From assembly GCF_938023125.1 (NCBI RefSeq), contig NZ_CALHDW010000010.1:26604-90603 (forward strand): DNA of 64,000 bases. Reading direction: 5' to 3'. Below, piece by piece: positions 27,234 through 35,853 of the stretch; position 1 is the first letter of the stretch, and each line of letters opens with the position of its first letter. The notes beneath the pieces are model-generated. The model made no database searches. It was not told the origin of the DNA and worked only from the letters and a program-made list of their open reading frames with translations. Source of the DNA: an uncultured Porphyromonas sp. (GTDB lineage Bacteria > Bacteroidota > Bacteroidia > Bacteroidales > Porphyromonadaceae). The translations under genes were made by a program, and so were the position numbers.

Positions 27234-28300
27234 AACGTATCAGCCTTTACCTATTCCTCTGGGCAGGAATCTTTTTGTTACAGTCTTGTGCTTCAAAAAG
27301 AATCAGCCAAGGAAAGACTCCAATTTCAGTTGCAACAATAGCCCCTCAAGGTGAGGAGCAAAAAAGCCCAAGCATGCAAGTTTCCATTCCGCCCCAAGAA
27401 AAGGAAATACAAAGCAACCTCGCACAAAAGATCTCCTCCCTACAGCGGGGGAAGAATGCCATCCTCCTCGTGGCTTTTGGTAGCACGTGGCAAGAGGCAC
27501 ACAATGCCTACAATGCCCTACAAAGAGAGTTAACTCGCACTTTTAACTCTGCCTCCACGGGAAAAAGTGCTCCGCAAGATGTCTACCTCGCCTTTACCTC
27601 GGGGATGTGCATCCAACGCTGCCGGCAAAAGGGGCTGGGCGACTTCTATTCCCCACACACTTGGCTCGCGGCTCTGGCACAAGCGGGCTACACCTCTATA
27701 GTAGTGCAGTCTCTACATGTAGCCCAAGGCAAAGAGTTTCTCGATCTCGCACAAGAGGTTAATAGCTTTACCCAAGCGCATCCCTCTATCGAGGTTTCGC
27801 TACAAGGACCCCTACTCGACCACGCTCCCAAGGTAGCCAAGATACTCTGCAAGAGCTACGAAAGTGAACTAAAGTCTGGGGCTACGCTACTCTTTATGGG
27901 GCATGGTACTCCCAAGAAATACAACCTTGGAGGGCGAGAAGAGATCCATCTTCTATTCGAGGAAGAACTGCAAAAGCGGGCTCCCCGCTGCTTTGTTGCT
28001 ACCGTCGATACCGAGGGCAATCTACTAGAAGACACCATCGCACGGATGCAGAAAAAGGGGATAAAAGGGGGCAGAGTAATCTGCATCCCGCTCATGACCA
28101 TTGCCGGAGATCACGCCCACAACGATATGCAAGGGGGCGACGAAGATACGCCCGAGGCGGAGAGCTGGCGTGCAGAACTCATAAAAGCAGGGTACCAATG
28201 CAGCAAAGGAGATTGCCGACTTATAGGACTTATTGAGATGCCCGAGGTCGTACAATTGCTAGAGCGACAACTAGAGAAGCAGGTCTCTCGCAAGCGATAA
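27230..28300 (+). CDS. ihtB: CbiK-like (sirohydrochlorin cobaltochelatase family) lipoprotein, IhtB/FetB-like
   Basis: A 356-aa exported lipoprotein: signal MKRISLYLFL and lipobox LLQSC (Cys20), then a Gln/Lys-rich linker of about 50 residues and a class-II chelatase fold. Both metal/active-site histidines of CbiK are kept, in LFMGHGTP and in TIAGDHAHNDM. Typical CbiK is cytoplasmic or periplasmic; a surface lipoprotein version next to a TonB receptor is the pattern of IhtB/FetB of P. gingivalis, which binds haem and is proposed to remove or handle its iron. Removing iron from haem is a hypothesis here. It overlaps the cobI stop and is followed by a terminator. Confidence 0.88.
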   Translation: MKRISLYLFLWAGIFLLQSCASKRISQGKTPISVATIAPQGEEQKSPSMQVSIPPQEKEIQSNLAQKISSLQRGKNAILLVAFGSTWQEAHNAYNALQRELTRTFNSASTGKSAPQDVYLAFTSGMCIQRCRQKGLGDFYSPHTWLAALAQAGYTSIVVQSLHVAQGKEFLDLAQEVNSFTQAHPSIEVSLQGPLLDHAPKVAKILCKSYESELKSGATLLFMGHGTPKKYNLGGREEIHLLFEEELQKRAPRCFVATVDTEGNLLEDTIARMQKKGIKGGRVICIPLMTIAGDHAHNDMQGGDEDTPEAESWRAELIKAGYQCSKGDCRLIGLIEMPEVVQLLERQLEKQVSRKR

Positions 28301-28331
28301 CGGCTCCGCTCCTCCCGCTCTCTTCACCAGC

Positions 28332-28373
28332 AAAAAGGCCTCTACTTTACGGGAAAGTAGAAGCCTTTTTTAT
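28332..28373 (+). terminator. Terminator of the receptor-cobI-ihtB operon (bidirectional)
   Basis: AAAAAGGC-TCTACTTT pairs with AAAGTAGA-AGCCTTTTT around a short loop; T-rich on both strands, so it can also serve porW from the other side. Confidence 0.93.
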
Positions 28374-28409
28374 ATTCCGATAGGGTGGGTTTAAAGAGCT
28401 TCAGCCCTT

Positions 28410-31400
28410 TTAGCGCTCTACACTCGTGCGCTCAGTGGTTTGCCGTTTACGCTCGTTGGCCTTGGCTTGTTGCTCTGCCTCTCGTTTTTTTCTGAGCTCT
28501 TCGACTCGCTGTTTGCGCTCAGCCTCTTTGGTGCGTCGCTCCTCTTCACGCTTTTTCTTGAGCTCTTCGGCCCGTTGCTTACGCTCGGCCGCCTTGGCAC
28601 GCCGCTCCTCTTCTCGCTGCCGTTTGACCTCTTCTTCTTTCTTCTTTTTGGCCTTTGCCTCTTCGCGCTCACGCTGCTTGCGCTCACGTGCTGCCTTCTC
28701 CACGTCTTCGTAGGAGATAGGTGCCGTCTCATTTACTTGGTAAATAGGCATTTCCTCTTCTCTCGGTTCGGGCTTGGGCTCGGGTGCTTTCTCCGTCTCT
28801 ACGGGGGCTGTCACTTTGGGTGTTTCTACCTCTTTAGTGCGAGCTACGGCAGCCTCTTCTCGAGCCTTTGCAATCTCTTCGTAGCGACTCAGTGCCAAGG
28901 CAACTGCTGCCTGACGCGGGGCTATGCTATCGGCCAGGAAGTCGAAGTAATTCCCCAGAGAGGCTCCGGAGAGCAGGGCTTTGTAGCTCGTCTGATCCAT
29001 GGCAAAGAGGAGGGCATCACTCGGCAAGGCAGGCATATACCCCTCGGGACTATAGGCATCGCGTACATAGTTCCAAGCCTCACGCTCGGAGGAGAAACCG
29101 CTAATAGTCACTCTTTGGATGGGCGAAAGTCGCTCCAAAGAGACCTCTAAAGGAAGATCGGTATAGCGTGAAAAATTGAACGAAGTAAGTGCAAAAAGGA
29201 GCGAATGAGACTCCACATTTGCCTCGGCACAAAGCAATACCACACTATGCGGAGAGCGCAGAAGTGGCAAACGATAGGTGTAGAGAGAGTCGGCCGCCTC
29301 GGTATCCCCACCAAAAGACAACTCGTAATTGAGTCCGGAGTAGCCTCCCTTGCTAATGCTTCTGCCGCCTGTCAGCTCTCGCAACATCTGCTGAGCGAGT
29401 TCCAAGACCTCGTCGCGTTGGTACTCTCTCAAGAGTTGCTCCAGAGCCTGCTTAAAGGCAATTTCCTCTCCCTCCAATACGTAAGAGAGGGCTTTGAGGA
29501 AGTCCATCTTAGGCTTCAAGGTAGAGAGCGGATATTGTGCATGTAGCTCCGTAGCCAAAGCTCTCACCGCCGTAGGATTACCACTCAAATAGGCAGCAAA
29601 GGCCTCGTTGTAGAGCCGCTCTTCTTGCTCTTGAGCCGTGCGAAGCTGCTCAAGGTACTGGGGAGAAGCTATTGCCTGAGCCAGCGGTTGATCGGCAAAC
29701 TCGGCCAAAATCTTTCGTCTCCAGACCTGCGCCTCACTCTTCAGTCCACGGCGCTCTAGTAGCATATAGAGCTGATAGTAAACGCCCAAACGCTCCTCAT
29801 AATTGGGATAGCGGCGGAGCAACTCCTCCAGAGCATAGGTAGCCTCGTCAAAAAGCTCCATCTCTTCTTGGAATACTTGTGCCATCCCCAGAAGTCCATT
29901 TTGGATGATAACATCGCTGGCGGCAAGCTCTTCGGGTGTAGTAGGTAGCTGAGCCAAATAATACTCTCGCTTGGTTGGGTCTTGGCTGGGCGGTAAGTCC
30001 TGAGGAGAACCCGAGGGAGAGGCGGTAGTATCCGAAGCTAGCGAATCGGCTTGCTCCGGGGTGGACTGCGACTCAAATGCAGAGGAAGAGGCCGAGGGCA
30101 TCACACTCTTCTGACGGCGGCGCCAATTATCTTCCAACGTGCGATTGCCCCACTTTTGTTTGAATTGCGCCTTCCCTCGAGCAATGAGCTGGGGATTATA
30201 GAAATAAAACTCACCCGAAGTAGGCATCCCCTGATCCGGAGTTTTAGATACCCCTGATGGGGTGTTACTACCGAGTTGCTCGTTGAGAGCATCTTGTTCT
30301 TCTTGCCGAGCAGCCATCCGCTCATCACGCTCTCGCTCTCGTTGCGCCTTCTCATAAGCGGCAATAGCACTATCTATAATGCGGAATTTCTCCACCTCAG
30401 GGAGGGAGGCAAGATGGCGCAGACTATCCTGCTCAGCCACGGCACGCACATGCAGCGCCAAGGCATCAAGTTGCTTAGAGAGTGTAGTATATTCTTCGCT
30501 CTTTGGGTGCGACTTAGGGAGAGCAGCCACCCCGGTAGCAAAACTTCTCTGCGCCCTATCCCAATCTCGTTTTGCCAAGTATATCTGCCCGGCAGCCACG
30601 GCACACAGGGCAAAGTCTCCCCCATGCTCCGTACTCTTCTCCACCCCTAGGTTATAAGACTTCAGCGCCGAGAGAGAATCCAATTGCCTTAGATATAAAT
30701 CCCCCTGCGTGAGGTAAAGGCGATCCAGTACCTCCTTGTTGCGCCCACGACGCGCCATCTTTTCCGTTGTCGTGATAGCCCTACGCACATTCCTCTCCGC
30801 CTCTATCTCTACTAGGCGGAGCTGCGTGGCAAACTCCAATGCAAAGGGTGGAGCCTTGCTCAAGAGGGTGCGGAAAACCTTTTTTGCCTCACCGGGGCGC
30901 CCCGATTGCACAAGCAACTGCCCCAAGAGATAGCGCATGCGCAACTTCTCTGTTCGGCTCTCTTCCTTGGCAATGGCCCGCCTAAGGGGCTCGATAGCTT
31001 CGTCTATTCGCCCCTTGGAGAGCGCAACCTCCGCCAGCGTTTTGTCGTAGACTTGACTTTTTCTCAGGTATGCCGCATCGGTCTGTAGTGTCCTAATCAT
31101 CTCCTCGGCCTCATGCAGCCAGCCCATAGCCGTATAGCTGCGAGCCTGCCAGAGACGAGCCTCATCACGGATAGCCGGCTCCGTGGCATAGAGACGAGAC
31201 ATATACGAGAAGGTAGCCATGGCATCGAGGAAGTCGCCATTGTAAAACTGCGATTTCCCCACAAGGAGCCAAGCATTATGTAAGAAGCTATTGTACTCGC
31301 GACGCTTGTAAAACTCAGCCTCACGGGCGGAGGGTCTCCCCTTGCGTTCCGGTTTGGTGCGGATGCTGTGGAGCTTGATCGCCGTCTGTCCTTTGGCCAA

Positions 31401-31685
31401 AGCCGGGTCAAAAGCCCCTCCCTTTCGCTCCTTGAGCATACCTCGCTGCGCCTCTATCGGGTCGAGGAATATCTGCCGGGAGTAACTCTCGGAGTAGTTC
31501 GCTACGAAACTATTATAGGTCTCATCAAAAGCATTTTTTCCATGAAAATAGACATTGTATCGGGTGGTAAGGTTGTGGTAAAAGCGGGTTGAGGCATTAT
31601 TGCGCCGCACCGAGCAGCTCCCCAAGAGGAGCGCTAAGCAGAAACAAACTACGGAGACGAACGAAGCACGGCGCATACGCAACAA
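28410..31685 (-). CDS. porW: Type IX secretion system lipoprotein PorW/SprE
   Basis: A 1091-aa TPR-rich exported lipoprotein (lipobox LLLGSC, Cys24) needed for type IX secretion in Bacteroidota. The N-terminus carries the family sequence TRFYHNLTTRYNVYFHGKNAF. TPR-like helices run through about residues 130-420 (LDAMATFSYMSRLYATEPAI, GRIDEAIEPLRRAIAKEE) and again near 620-720. The last 110 residues are an extended Lys/Glu/Arg helix with repeats of the AERKQR-EELKKKREEERR kind. Two proteins with T9SS-like sorting domains are in this window. It lies 7 bp after a small membrane-protein gene and is probably co-transcribed with it. Confidence 0.93.
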   Translation of the reverse strand: MLRMRRASFVSVVCFCLALLLGSCSVRRNNASTRFYHNLTTRYNVYFHGKNAFDETYNSFVANYSESYSRQIFLDPIEAQRGMLKERKGGAFDPALAKGQTAIKLHSIRTKPERKGRPSAREAEFYKRREYNSFLHNAWLLVGKSQFYNGDFLDAMATFSYMSRLYATEPAIRDEARLWQARSYTAMGWLHEAEEMIRTLQTDAAYLRKSQVYDKTLAEVALSKGRIDEAIEPLRRAIAKEESRTEKLRMRYLLGQLLVQSGRPGEAKKVFRTLLSKAPPFALEFATQLRLVEIEAERNVRRAITTTEKMARRGRNKEVLDRLYLTQGDLYLRQLDSLSALKSYNLGVEKSTEHGGDFALCAVAAGQIYLAKRDWDRAQRSFATGVAALPKSHPKSEEYTTLSKQLDALALHVRAVAEQDSLRHLASLPEVEKFRIIDSAIAAYEKAQRERERDERMAARQEEQDALNEQLGSNTPSGVSKTPDQGMPTSGEFYFYNPQLIARGKAQFKQKWGNRTLEDNWRRRQKSVMPSASSSAFESQSTPEQADSLASDTTASPSGSPQDLPPSQDPTKREYYLAQLPTTPEELAASDVIIQNGLLGMAQVFQEEMELFDEATYALEELLRRYPNYEERLGVYYQLYMLLERRGLKSEAQVWRRKILAEFADQPLAQAIASPQYLEQLRTAQEQEERLYNEAFAAYLSGNPTAVRALATELHAQYPLSTLKPKMDFLKALSYVLEGEEIAFKQALEQLLREYQRDEVLELAQQMLRELTGGRSISKGGYSGLNYELSFGGDTEAADSLYTYRLPLLRSPHSVVLLCAEANVESHSLLFALTSFNFSRYTDLPLEVSLERLSPIQRVTISGFSSEREAWNYVRDAYSPEGYMPALPSDALLFAMDQTSYKALLSGASLGNYFDFLADSIAPRQAAVALALSRYEEIAKAREEAAVARTKEVETPKVTAPVETEKAPEPKPEPREEEMPIYQVNETAPISYEDVEKAARERKQREREEAKAKKKKEEEVKRQREEERRAKAAERKQRAEELKKKREEERRTKEAERKQRVEELRKKREAEQQAKANERKRQTTERTSVER

Positions 31686-31692
31686 AGCTGTT

Positions 31693-32148
31693 TTAGCGAA
31701 TTTGTTTTTGGGAGGAGGGGCCTTTTTTTTCGGCAGCAGCCCTCAGACGCTCCTCGGCCTCCCCCATGAGCGACTGCGGGAGCGCTATGGAGCGACGGCT
31801 AAGGCTCTGCATCCAGCCGGCCACGTCCTCAGGCAAGAGCGTAACGAGTACGCTACGGAATTCTTCCACCTCCTCGGGGGTGTAATCACTATGCGAGCGA
31901 GAGGCAAAGCGGTCTAGCTCTTCGTCGTCGTAATAATCAATCTTCGGCGCAGCCTTTTCTTTGCTACAGGTGCCCTCGCCACAGGTGCAAACAGAGCACT
32001 TCTCGCCCGATTGCCCCCAAGATTCTACGCCTTTGACTATATCTTTTTTGTGCTCGTCGATCGTGCCGTGGCGCCGCCCCCATCGATAGATCACCCAAAC
32101 GAGCAGAGCAATCCCCAAGAGGATGCCCAATAATTTAGTTGACATCAT
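31693..32148 (-). CDS. Small single-pass membrane protein with Cys cluster, upstream of porW
   Basis: A 151-aa protein. One N-terminal transmembrane helix (LLGILLGIALLVWVIYRW) is followed by a basic stretch, a Cys-rich motif (C-x2-C-x-C-x5-C, in KCSVCTCGEGTC) and an acidic helical domain (YTPEEVEEFRSVLVTLLPEDV). The four cysteines could bind a metal or Fe-S cluster. No family is recognised. It is 7 bp upstream of porW and shares a promoter whose -7 box almost touches its start codon, so it may have a role connected to T9SS. That link is inference. Confidence 0.85.
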   Translation of the reverse strand: MMSTKLLGILLGIALLVWVIYRWGRRHGTIDEHKKDIVKGVESWGQSGEKCSVCTCGEGTCSKEKAAPKIDYYDDEELDRFASRSHSDYTPEEVEEFRSVLVTLLPEDVAGWMQSLSRRSIALPQSLMGEAEERLRAAAEKKGPSSQKQIR

Positions 32149-32152
32149 AGGG

Positions 32153-32160
32153 CAAAGATA
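32153..32160 (-). promoter_or_regulatory. -7 box of the small-membrane-protein/porW operon
   Basis: TATCTTTG on the minus strand ends 4 nt before ATG at 32148, predicting a leaderless or nearly leaderless mRNA. Confidence 0.6.
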
Positions 32161-32208
32161 ACGATTGACTTGCGATAAATATAGTAAAATAGAGACTTTT
32201 ACAAGCGG

Positions 32209-32613
32209 CTAAGCACGCACAAAGAGGCGAAAAGCCACAAATAATGCAGCAAAACCCAACACCAAGCTCCCCCCTAAGTAGAGAATCGCCTCAAGGATAT
32301 TGCCCCGTTGAATCAGCTGCATCCCCTCCAATGCAAACGAAGAAAAAGTGGTAAATCCGCCACAAAAGCCTGTGGCTAAAAGCAAGAAACCCCAGCGAGA
32401 CCACCCCTCGGGAGCATAGCGATGAAGGCACCCCACCACCACGCCTATGAGGAAACAGCCCAACACATTGACCAACATTGTCCCCCAAGGTATCGACACT
32501 CGCCCTCCCCATAGGGGGAGCCACGAAAACCACCTCTGCGCAGATCGCTGTATTACATAGCGTGCCACAGAGCCCAGCATTCCCCCTAGGGCTACACAGA
32601 GTATATCCTTCAT
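32209..32613 (-). CDS. crcB: Fluoride-specific ion channel CrcB/Fluc
   Basis: A 134-aa inner-membrane protein with four transmembrane helices that exports fluoride as a dual-topology dimer. Family motifs are GGMLGSVARY at the N-terminus, the GTMLVNVLGCFLIG helix, and the central GFCGGFTTFSSF with the Phe/Thr/Ser residues that line the pore. No fluoride riboswitch was recognised upstream. Single gene. Confidence 0.95.
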   Translation of the reverse strand: MKDILCVALGGMLGSVARYVIQRSAQRWFSWLPLWGGRVSIPWGTMLVNVLGCFLIGVVVGCLHRYAPEGWSRWGFLLLATGFCGGFTTFSSFALEGMQLIQRGNILEAILYLGGSLVLGFAALFVAFRLFVRA

Positions 32614-32700
32614 TTGGACTGAGCAAGCCGACGTGCACTATACACTTAAGGGCTGAGGGAGTGAATTAGACCGGCACAACAGCAGGCCTCCTATCACCAT

Positions 32701-32720
32701 ACGCCCCTACATATAGAGGC
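32701..32720 (-). terminator. Short hairpin downstream of the phosphofructokinase gene
   Basis: CGCCTCTA/TAGGGGCG with a TATG loop on the minus strand. Eight pairs including one G-T, but no T-run, so termination is uncertain. Confidence 0.4.
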
Positions 32721-32725
32721 GAGAA

Positions 32726-34399
32726 TTACCAAATAGTATCAATCTCTTCTTCCGGCTCTAGGGCGTGCTCTAGGCGTAGCGTGATGGTTGTGGCATCACA
32801 CACTGCCGAGGGGCCAAAGAACTGAATGGGGCCGGGATAACGGAAGGCAATGCCCTCTGCCCACTCCTTGCGATGCTCACGGAAAAAGCGGAAGGGGGCC
32901 CCCTCGATATCTACCAAGGCCTTAGCGATAACCGGTTTGTCCACGCCGTTTCGCTCCTCTATGACCAGCATCTCGGTAAGGGGGATCCCTCTGGGTATCC
33001 ACTCTTTTGGGCTATGAACCAAGTTACCCACCGTAGCCATATAGCCGGAGCAACCCTCTTTGGCGAGAGCCACTGCGGTGCGGCCAAGGGCATAACAGTA
33101 GGATGTATCAAAATTGGAGGGCATAGAGCAGCGGCCTTCGTACCCAAAGAAATGGGTCAAAGCCGAGAGATTGCCCTCGAAAGAGCCCTGAGCACGACGC
33201 TTCTCAAGCTCTTGCTCTAGGAGCGTTACGATGAGGGATTCCGTCTCTATACGCGACACTTGCACATTTCCGTGGGGGTCACGCTCCAGAGCGAGCTGGC
33301 GAGCTACCTCCTCGGGGAGAGAGCGCAAGGTCTCCTCGTCTTCTTCTGAGAGTTTGCTGGCAATGTAGTTGATAATCTGGCTCTCTTTTACAAGATGGAG
33401 CTTATGCCCATTCTCTGCCAATACTCGGTTGAGCGAGGCAATAAGGCGACGTACCTTGGGCACGAATTCTATCAAGCCCTCGGGTATAAGCACCACACCA
33501 AAGTCCATACCACGCTGTGCACGATCCACTACCACATCCGCCAGCTGACGCACGAGGTCGCCCAGGGTGAGCCCTCGAGCCGCCACCTCTTCACTGATGA
33601 TGGCTACCGTGGGCTGGGTCATAAGAGCGCACTCCAAGGTCAGGTGGGAAGCCGAGCGTCCCATGAGTTTGACAAAGTGCCAATACTTCTTCGAGGAGTA
33701 GCAATCGCGCTGGATGTTACCCACCAATTCGGCATAAACCTTAACGCAAGTATCGAAGCCAAACGACGTCTCTACCCAACCATTTTTGAGGTCGCCGTCT
33801 ATCGTTTTGGGGCAGCCCACCACTGAGAGAGGGTCGTTTACACTACGGCAGTACTCGGCAAGCAGGGCAGCATTGGTATTGGAGTCGTCCCCACCGATCA
33901 CCACAAGAGCATCCAAAGCCAAGCGATGAGCATGGAGAAGGACCTGCTCAAACTGCTCCTTAGTCTCAAGTTTTGTACGGTCAGAACCGATCATATCGAA
34001 GCCGCCCGTATTGCGATAGCGGTTAATAACGTCTGCCGTAAGCTCCCGAGCCTCGCCTCGGAGTAGCCCTCCCGGCCCCATGATAAAGCCATAAAGGATG
34101 GAGGCCGGATGATGCATCTTGAGGGCATCAAATATGCCGGCTATTACATTATGCCCCCCGGGAGCCTGCCCCCCTGAGAGCAAAACCCCCACCGTGAGAG
34201 GGCTGTTGGCCTCGGGCTCTACGTCGGCTGCGGCCAAAGAGACCACAGGGAGCTGTGCCGTGTGCGGGAAGAGAGCGGCAATACGCTCGTCGGGAGTCGC
34301 GGCATTGGTAGAGACATCAAGCTTAGTAGGGTGCTCTAGCACCTCGGGGAGTTGAGGCTTATAGATCGCACGTAACTTATCTAAACGAATATAGGTCAT
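32726..34399 (-). CDS. pfp: Diphosphate-dependent 6-phosphofructokinase
   Basis: Reversibly phosphorylates fructose 6-phosphate using pyrophosphate instead of ATP, in glycolysis/gluconeogenesis. About 557 aa, the long plant-like/Bacteroidota PFP form. Diagnostic features are GGDDSNTNA (Asp where ATP enzymes have Gly), PKTIDGDLKN (Lys discriminating PPi), and MGRSASHLTLE. The start is set to MTYIRLDKLRAIY at 34399; an in-frame ATG 17 codons earlier yields a hydrophobic extension without family support. The gene follows the saccharopine-dehydrogenase-like gene but a terminator-like hairpin lies between them. Confidence 0.94.
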   Translation of the reverse strand: MTYIRLDKLRAIYKPQLPEVLEHPTKLDVSTNAATPDERIAALFPHTAQLPVVSLAAADVEPEANSPLTVGVLLSGGQAPGGHNVIAGIFDALKMHHPASILYGFIMGPGGLLRGEARELTADVINRYRNTGGFDMIGSDRTKLETKEQFEQVLLHAHRLALDALVVIGGDDSNTNAALLAEYCRSVNDPLSVVGCPKTIDGDLKNGWVETSFGFDTCVKVYAELVGNIQRDCYSSKKYWHFVKLMGRSASHLTLECALMTQPTVAIISEEVAARGLTLGDLVRQLADVVVDRAQRGMDFGVVLIPEGLIEFVPKVRRLIASLNRVLAENGHKLHLVKESQIINYIASKLSEEDEETLRSLPEEVARQLALERDPHGNVQVSRIETESLIVTLLEQELEKRRAQGSFEGNLSALTHFFGYEGRCSMPSNFDTSYCYALGRTAVALAKEGCSGYMATVGNLVHSPKEWIPRGIPLTEMLVIEERNGVDKPVIAKALVDIEGAPFRFFREHRKEWAEGIAFRYPGPIQFFGPSAVCDATTITLRLEHALEPEEEIDTIW

Positions 34400-34407
34400 A
34401 AGGGATA

Positions 34408-34455
34408 GATTAAAATAACGTGGGGCACCTCTTAGCATCATGCCGGGCACCCCAC
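34408..34455 (-). terminator. Terminator-like hairpin after the carboxynorspermidine synthase gene
   Basis: GTGGGG-TGCC pairs with GGTG-CCCCAC on the minus strand, followed by GTTATTTTAATC. Confidence 0.55.
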
Positions 34456-34469
34456 TTTTTGACTACATA

Positions 34470-35681
34470 TTAGGCTTCAAACTCAATATCTACATCGAGA
34501 TGTTCGTGCCATGGCAAGCCCTGCTTGGCCACCTCTTCGAGGAATGGATCGGGATCGAACTCCTCTACGTTGTGCACCCCGGGCTTATTCCAAAGCCCTC
34601 GTGCGAACATCAAGGCTCCCACCGTGGCAGGTACGCCCGTTGTGTAGCTCACCCCCTGCATCCCGGTCTCACGGAAAGCGGCTTGGTGACTACAGTTGTT
34701 CCATATATAATAAGTGTGCTCCTTACCATCCTTCACCCCACGGATACGGCAACCGATTGAGGTCTCGCCCGTATAGTTGCTCCCAAGGTCTTGAGGGTTT
34801 GGTAGCACGGCTTTGAGGAATTGGATGGGCACGATCTCCATACCATTGTAATTGATCGGCTCGATGCTTCCCATACCAATGTTTTGGATTACACGCAAGT
34901 GGGTCAGATACTCCTCGCCAAAGGTCATCCAAAAGCGTGCTCTCTTGATAGTGGGGAAGTTAAGCACCAAACTCTCCAGCTCTTCGTGGTAGAGCAGGTA
35001 GCTCTCACGCACACCGATACCGGGGTAATGGAGCGGACGATGGATCTCTTGCGGCTCCGTTTCTATCCACTCACCATTGAGATAGTACTTACCCTTTTGG
35101 GTAATCTCTCGAATGTTGATCTCGGGATTAAAGTTCGTAGCAAATGCCTTGTGGTGATCCCCTCCGTTGCAGTCCACAATATCGAGGTAGTGGATCTCAT
35201 CGAAGTGATGCTTGGCGGCATAGGCGGTAAAGACGCTCGTCACCCCGGGGTCGAAACCACATCCAAGGATAGCGGTAAGGCCGGCCTTTTCGAAGCGTTC
35301 GCGATAGGCCCACTGCCAGCTATACTGATATTTTGCCTCGTCTAGAGGTTCGTAATTGGCGGTATCAAGGTAGTTTACTCCGCACTCCAAGCAGGCATCC
35401 ATAATGGTAAGGTCTTGGTAGGGAAGGGCTACATTTATTACAAGATCGGGCTTAAAGCTGCGGAATAGAGTACACAGCTCGGGCACCTTATCGGCATCTA
35501 CCGAAGCCGTTTGTATCTTCACGCCTCCAAGGGTCTCTTCGATCTCCTGTGCAATTTTATCACACTTGCTCTTGGTGCGGCTCGCCAGCATTATATCGGT
35601 AAAGACCTCGTGGTTCATAGCCACTTTCTTAGCTACGACGGTGCCAACGCCTCCGGCACCAATTATCAAGACTCTTGCCAT
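34470..35681 (-). CDS. Carboxynorspermidine/carboxyspermidine synthase (saccharopine dehydrogenase family)
   Basis: A 403-aa NAD(P)-binding protein. It condenses aspartate semialdehyde with a diamine (putrescine or diaminopropane) and reduces the product to a carboxy-polyamine, the alternative spermidine route used by many gut and oral Bacteroidota. The Rossmann motif VLIIGAGGVGTVVAKK is at the N-terminus, with LGCGFDPGVTSVFTAYA and a C-terminal VPATVGALMFARGLW typical of the family. ATG at 35681 gives this clean start; the longer open frame overlaps the LRR gene. aguA/aguB elsewhere in the window supply putrescine. A matching carboxyspermidine decarboxylase is not in the window. Lysine-type saccharopine dehydrogenase is the main alternative. 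Confidence 0.9.
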   Translation of the reverse strand: MARVLIIGAGGVGTVVAKKVAMNHEVFTDIMLASRTKSKCDKIAQEIEETLGGVKIQTASVDADKVPELCTLFRSFKPDLVINVALPYQDLTIMDACLECGVNYLDTANYEPLDEAKYQYSWQWAYRERFEKAGLTAILGCGFDPGVTSVFTAYAAKHHFDEIHYLDIVDCNGGDHHKAFATNFNPEINIREITQKGKYYLNGEWIETEPQEIHRPLHYPGIGVRESYLLYHEELESLVLNFPTIKRARFWMTFGEEYLTHLRVIQNIGMGSIEPINYNGMEIVPIQFLKAVLPNPQDLGSNYTGETSIGCRIRGVKDGKEHTYYIWNNCSHQAAFRETGMQGVSYTTGVPATVGALMFARGLWNKPGVHNVEEFDPDPFLEEVAKQGLPWHEHLDVDIEFEA

Positions 35682-35726
35682 AGTTATAGTTGTTTGCTTT
35701 CTATGCTCTGTTATTTTTATGCTCCA

Positions 35727-35734
35727 CAAAGATA
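35727..35734 (-). promoter_or_regulatory. Candidate -7 box of the carboxynorspermidine synthase gene
   Basis: TATCTTTG on the minus strand, 45 nt before the ATG. No good -33 element. Confidence 0.45.
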
Positions 35735-35853
35735 GAGAAAAAGAACTATCCTCTGAATAACACACCCCACAATACCGAGATATATTCCATAGCCCAAACG
35801 GCACTTGAACAGGAAATCCCATGTCAAGTGCCGCATAATATAAAGAGATGAGA

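Noticed and set aside
28440..29150. 236-aa Leu/Phe-rich open frame opposite the end of porW
   Set aside because: It is the complement of the Lys/Glu/Arg repeat region, which naturally gives Leu/Phe/Ser-rich shadows.
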